A stretch of DNA of 40,053 nt. It comes from Actinomycetes bacterium. Lineage in GTDB: Bacteria; Planctomycetota; Phycisphaerae; JAACET01. The first letter of the stretch is position 1. Each line of letters opens with the position of its first letter. A program made the translations under genes and the position numbers. Below, piece by piece: positions 38,021 to 40,053 of the stretch. The DNA is taken from the NCBI GenBank assembly GCA_030614915.1, contig JAUXAG010000020.1:1-40053 (forward strand). Direction: 5' to 3'. The notes under the pieces are model-generated. The model was not told the DNA's origin and made no database searches. It saw nothing but the letters and a program-made list of their open reading frames with translations.

Positions 38021-39301
38021 TCAGATGTAAATGGTGGCCTCGCGGTCTGGTCCGACACTGACGATCTTTACCGGGCGAGACAATAACTGCTCGATGCGGG
38101 CCAAGTACTTTTGAGCATTGGCCGGAAGCTCAGAGATGCTTCGGCAGTGGTCGATTTCTTCGGCCCAGCCGGGTAAGGTCTCGCAGACCGGCTCGACTTG
38201 GGCCAAGACCTCACTGTCGGCGGGAAAAGATTCCAGTTGGCGGCCTTTGTAGCGGTAAGCGGTAACGATATTGATTTCGTCCAGGCCGCTGAGCACGTCA
38301 AGGAGCATGATGGCCAAGGAGTCCACGGCGTTTATGCGGCAGGCATAGCGCCCGGCGACGGCGTCGAACCAGCCGCACCTTCGCGGCCGTCCTGTAGTCG
38401 TCCCGTACTCATGTCCGCGCTCACGAATATACTCCGCGGTTGAATCGTGCAGCTCGCTGGGAAAGGGCCCCTCGCCTACTCGCGTACAATAGGCCTTGAG
38501 CACGCCGATGACATTGTCCAGGGCCCGAAAGGATACGCCCGCGCCGGCCGGGGCGCCCAGTGCAGAGCAGTTCGAGCTGGTTACATACGGATATGTTCCG
38601 TGGTCCAAATCCAGCAGGCAGCCCTGGGCCCCTTCAAAAAGGATGCTTCGGCCCTGTTCGAGGGCATCATTGAGCAGGGCAGTGCTGTCAACCACATGAG
38701 GACGCAGTCGCTGGGCCAATTTCTGGACCGACTGGAAGATTTGGTCGGCGTCGAGGCCTTGGTTTGCGTAGAGGGCCTGGAATATCTTATTCTTCTGCTC
38801 GACTATTTGGCCGAGCTTTTCGCGGAAGCTGTCGGGCTGATAGACTTGTCCGAATCTTATTCCCATGCGTCTGGAAGCCCTGTCGCTGTAGCAGGGGCCG
38901 ATGCCCCGCTTTGTGGTGCCGAGCTTTGTTGGGCCGCTGGAGCTCTGCTCGGCCAGCTCGTCCTCGAGCTTGTGGTAGGGCAGGACCAGGTGGGCCCGGT
39001 CGGAGATTTTGAGGTTTTGGTCCACCTTTACGCCGCGGGCCTGGAGGGCGTCGATCTCTGCGGTGAGGACCTCCAGGTCCAGGGCTACGCCGGTGCCGAT
39101 TACGCAGAGCACCTGCTCGAAGAGTATGCCCGAGGGGATCAGGTGCAGGGCGAAGCGCTCCGGGCCGACCGTAACCGAGTGGCCGGCGTTGGCCCCGCCA
39201 CAGTAACGGACGACAATGTCGTGAGCAGAGGCCAAGGCATCGACGATCTTGCCTTTGCCCTCGTCGCCCCACTGAAGGCCTATGACGCAATTGTTGGCCA
39301 A
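38021..39301 (-). CDS. purA: Adenylosuccinate synthetase
   Basis: PurA joins aspartate to IMP with GTP, the first committed step to AMP. The 426-residue protein begins at a TTG (39301) reading ANNCVIGLQWGDEGKGKIVD with catalytic Asp13 and the P-loop; GGAG lies 8 bases upstream. The frame stays open to 39352, but those 17 codons lack family similarity. Other motifs are NAGHSVTVG with the catalytic His, GTTKRGIGPCYSDRASR, LFEGAQGCLLDLDHGTYPYV, TTGRPRRCGWFDAVAGRYAC and a C-terminal base-binding region. First gene of the run purA-uppS-cdsA-phoH-HDIG-ybeY, behind a TTGACA promoter. Confidence 0.97.
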   Translation of the reverse strand: MANNCVIGLQWGDEGKGKIVDALASAHDIVVRYCGGANAGHSVTVGPERFALHLIPSGILFEQVLCVIGTGVALDLEVLTAEIDALQARGVKVDQNLKISDRAHLVLPYHKLEDELAEQSSSGPTKLGTTKRGIGPCYSDRASRRMGIRFGQVYQPDSFREKLGQIVEQKNKIFQALYANQGLDADQIFQSVQKLAQRLRPHVVDSTALLNDALEQGRSILFEGAQGCLLDLDHGTYPYVTSSNCSALGAPAGAGVSFRALDNVIGVLKAYCTRVGEGPFPSELHDSTAEYIRERGHEYGTTTGRPRRCGWFDAVAGRYACRINAVDSLAIMLLDVLSGLDEINIVTAYRYKGRQLESFPADSEVLAQVEPVCETLPGWAEEIDHCRSISELPANAQKYLARIEQLLSRPVKIVSVGPDREATIYI

Positions 39302-39309
39302 GGATAATT

Positions 39310-39313
39310 CTCC
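39310..39313 (-). promoter_or_regulatory. Ribosome binding site supporting the purA TTG start
   Basis: GGAG on the minus strand, 8 bases before TTG at 39301. The alternative start at 39352 would put this inside the gene. Confidence 0.55.
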
Positions 39314-39381
39314 AACTTTCGTGGCATTACAAGGGCCCAACTGCCGCAGCAACTCGCAGACAGAGGGACCATCAGAAGCAT

Positions 39382-39410
39382 TTTCTAAGGCTTTAGGGAT
39401 AAGATGTCAA
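39382..39410 (-). promoter_or_regulatory. sigma70-type promoter for purA and the genes downstream
   Basis: TTGACA (39410-39405, full consensus), 17 bases, TAGAAA (39387-39382) on the minus strand. It lies about 80 bases before the TTG start and after the stop of the PEP-CTERM gene. Confidence 0.6.
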
Positions 39411-39427
39411 GAGGAAGTTATTAGCTA

Positions 39428-40053
39428 TTAGTGATCAGCTATTTGGCATTTATCACTAGAAAACCGGCGGCGGCGAGCGGCCAGGACCAATGCTCCAGAA
39501 ACTAACAGGGCCAGGACAGTTGGCTCCGGAACCATCACCAGGACCAACTGCGAGTCAAAGGGGTCGACGTACCACTCGTCAAAGGCTGAGTCGTTCAGGC
39601 GGTCCGGCCAAAGAATCCCCCCCGAAATTAGGTCGAAAACCTCGTCGCCTATTACGTCATCGACGGATTTGTTCAAGAGATTCATGCCAAATATGCCGTC
39701 GAGGCCAAGATCTGTTATGTCCGCGGAGTCGTTCCAGTCAATCACGTAGACGACGGGATTGGTAAAGGTCAATGTAGTCTCGTTAGTGGAAGGCAGTATC
39801 AATTGGTCAATCTTATAGCCGTTGAGGATGATGTCATCCTCACCTATTCCGCCAATCAGGGCTGTAGAGTATACCAGGCTGTTTTCATCCAGGCCCACCC
39901 CACCGGCCACGGGCTTGGACATAATAGTCACCATGGCCGCGGAGTCAAACAACCAATTGTAAGGCGAGCCTGTCAATCCGCCGTCCGCAACTCTTACGCC
40001 AGGTATTCCTGGGTTAGGAGCCACGCTTACTGGCGGGTCGCCCGAGGTGAACT
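39428..40053 (-). CDS. C-terminal part of a PEP-CTERM protein with retropepsin-like aspartic protease fold
   Basis: The frame is open to the window edge, so the N-terminus is missing; a GTG at 40024 is probably not the start. The visible 208 residues hold an arrangement typical of retroviral-type aspartic proteases: WLFDSAAMVTIMS (hydrophobic-D-S/T-G/A-A then V-T-I-x-S), a flap-like segment ALIGGIGEDDIILNGYKIDQ, a strand with FTNPVVYVID, and GLDGIFGMNLLN, comparable to the family's G-x-L-G-M-D/N-x-L. The catalytic triplet is D-S-A rather than D-T/S-G. The C-terminus is a PEP-CTERM tail: VPEP, hydrophobic helix TVLALLVSGALVLAA and RRRR, sorted and cut by an exosortase. It would thus be a surface or exported protease candidate. 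Activity cannot be judged. The last codons and stop lie in a TAGTGATCAGCTATT-like repeat. Confidence 0.75.
   Translation of the reverse strand, partial: FTSGDPPVSVAPNPGIPGVRVADGGLTGSPYNWLFDSAAMVTIMSKPVAGGVGLDENSLVYSTALIGGIGEDDIILNGYKIDQLILPSTNETTLTFTNPVVYVIDWNDSADITDLGLDGIFGMNLLNKSVDDVIGDEVFDLISGGILWPDRLNDSAFDEWYVDPFDSQLVLVMVPEPTVLALLVSGALVLAARRRRFSSDKCQIADH

Noticed and set aside
38447-39307. Plus-strand frame of 286 codons opposite purA
   Set aside because: Antisense shadow of a highly conserved gene.

Overview
The window looks like chromosomal DNA from a Gram-negative bacterium, most likely a planctomycete of the Phycisphaerae type. This is an inference: no rRNA gene is present. It rests on a PEP-CTERM protein, LPS-linked genes (kdsC followed by a giant LptC/OstA-like protein), many secreted proteins of unknown family, the cluster purA-uppS-cdsA-phoH-HDIG-ybeY, and gene spacers filled with small hairpin repeats. 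Nothing indicates a prophage, plasmid, CRISPR array or complete insertion sequence, and I found no tRNA.

Left part (1-8988), minus strand: the 5' end of a secreted protein gene with a good promoter, a histone-deacetylase-family hydrolase, the LptC/OstA-like protein, kdsC, proS and pgi. Middle (9029-21925): three plus-strand exported proteins of unknown function (a HEAT-repeat protein with a degenerate receiver-like domain, a protein with a duplicated beta-rich domain, a Pro/Glu-rich lipoprotein) and a coiled-coil lipoprotein of different base composition. Between them runs a tightly overlapping minus-strand cluster pcm-hflX-DNA methyltransferase-comEC. comEC carries one in-frame amber codon that splits it in two.

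Right-centre (21926-32774): a glycogen-synthase-like glycosyltransferase divergent from pfkA-polX, a metallo-beta-lactamase/PhoU-like/PiT phosphate transporter group, pdxJ, and a sodium:solute (NSS) symporter followed by an overlooked 36-residue membrane peptide and a zinc-ribbon protein. Right (32806-39410): a minus-strand run purA, uppS, cdsA, phoH, HDIG phosphohydrolase, ybeY behind a TTGACA promoter, covering purine synthesis, lipid carrier and phospholipid precursors, and RNA maturation. The window ends inside a PEP-CTERM protein with the layout of a retropepsin-like aspartic protease.

The most notable signals not explained by ordinary genes are: (i) a family of about 30-bp hairpin repeats between genes, one copy of which sits in frame inside ybeY next to a second hairpin; (ii) a 52-bp element present twice without indels, with a compensatory base-pair change in one stem, each copy upstream of a promoter for an exported protein; (iii) the amber codon in comEC; (iv) the transporter small-subunit candidate; (v) the retropepsin-like PEP-CTERM protein. 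Promoters were found by eye as -35/-10 matches and none is proven.
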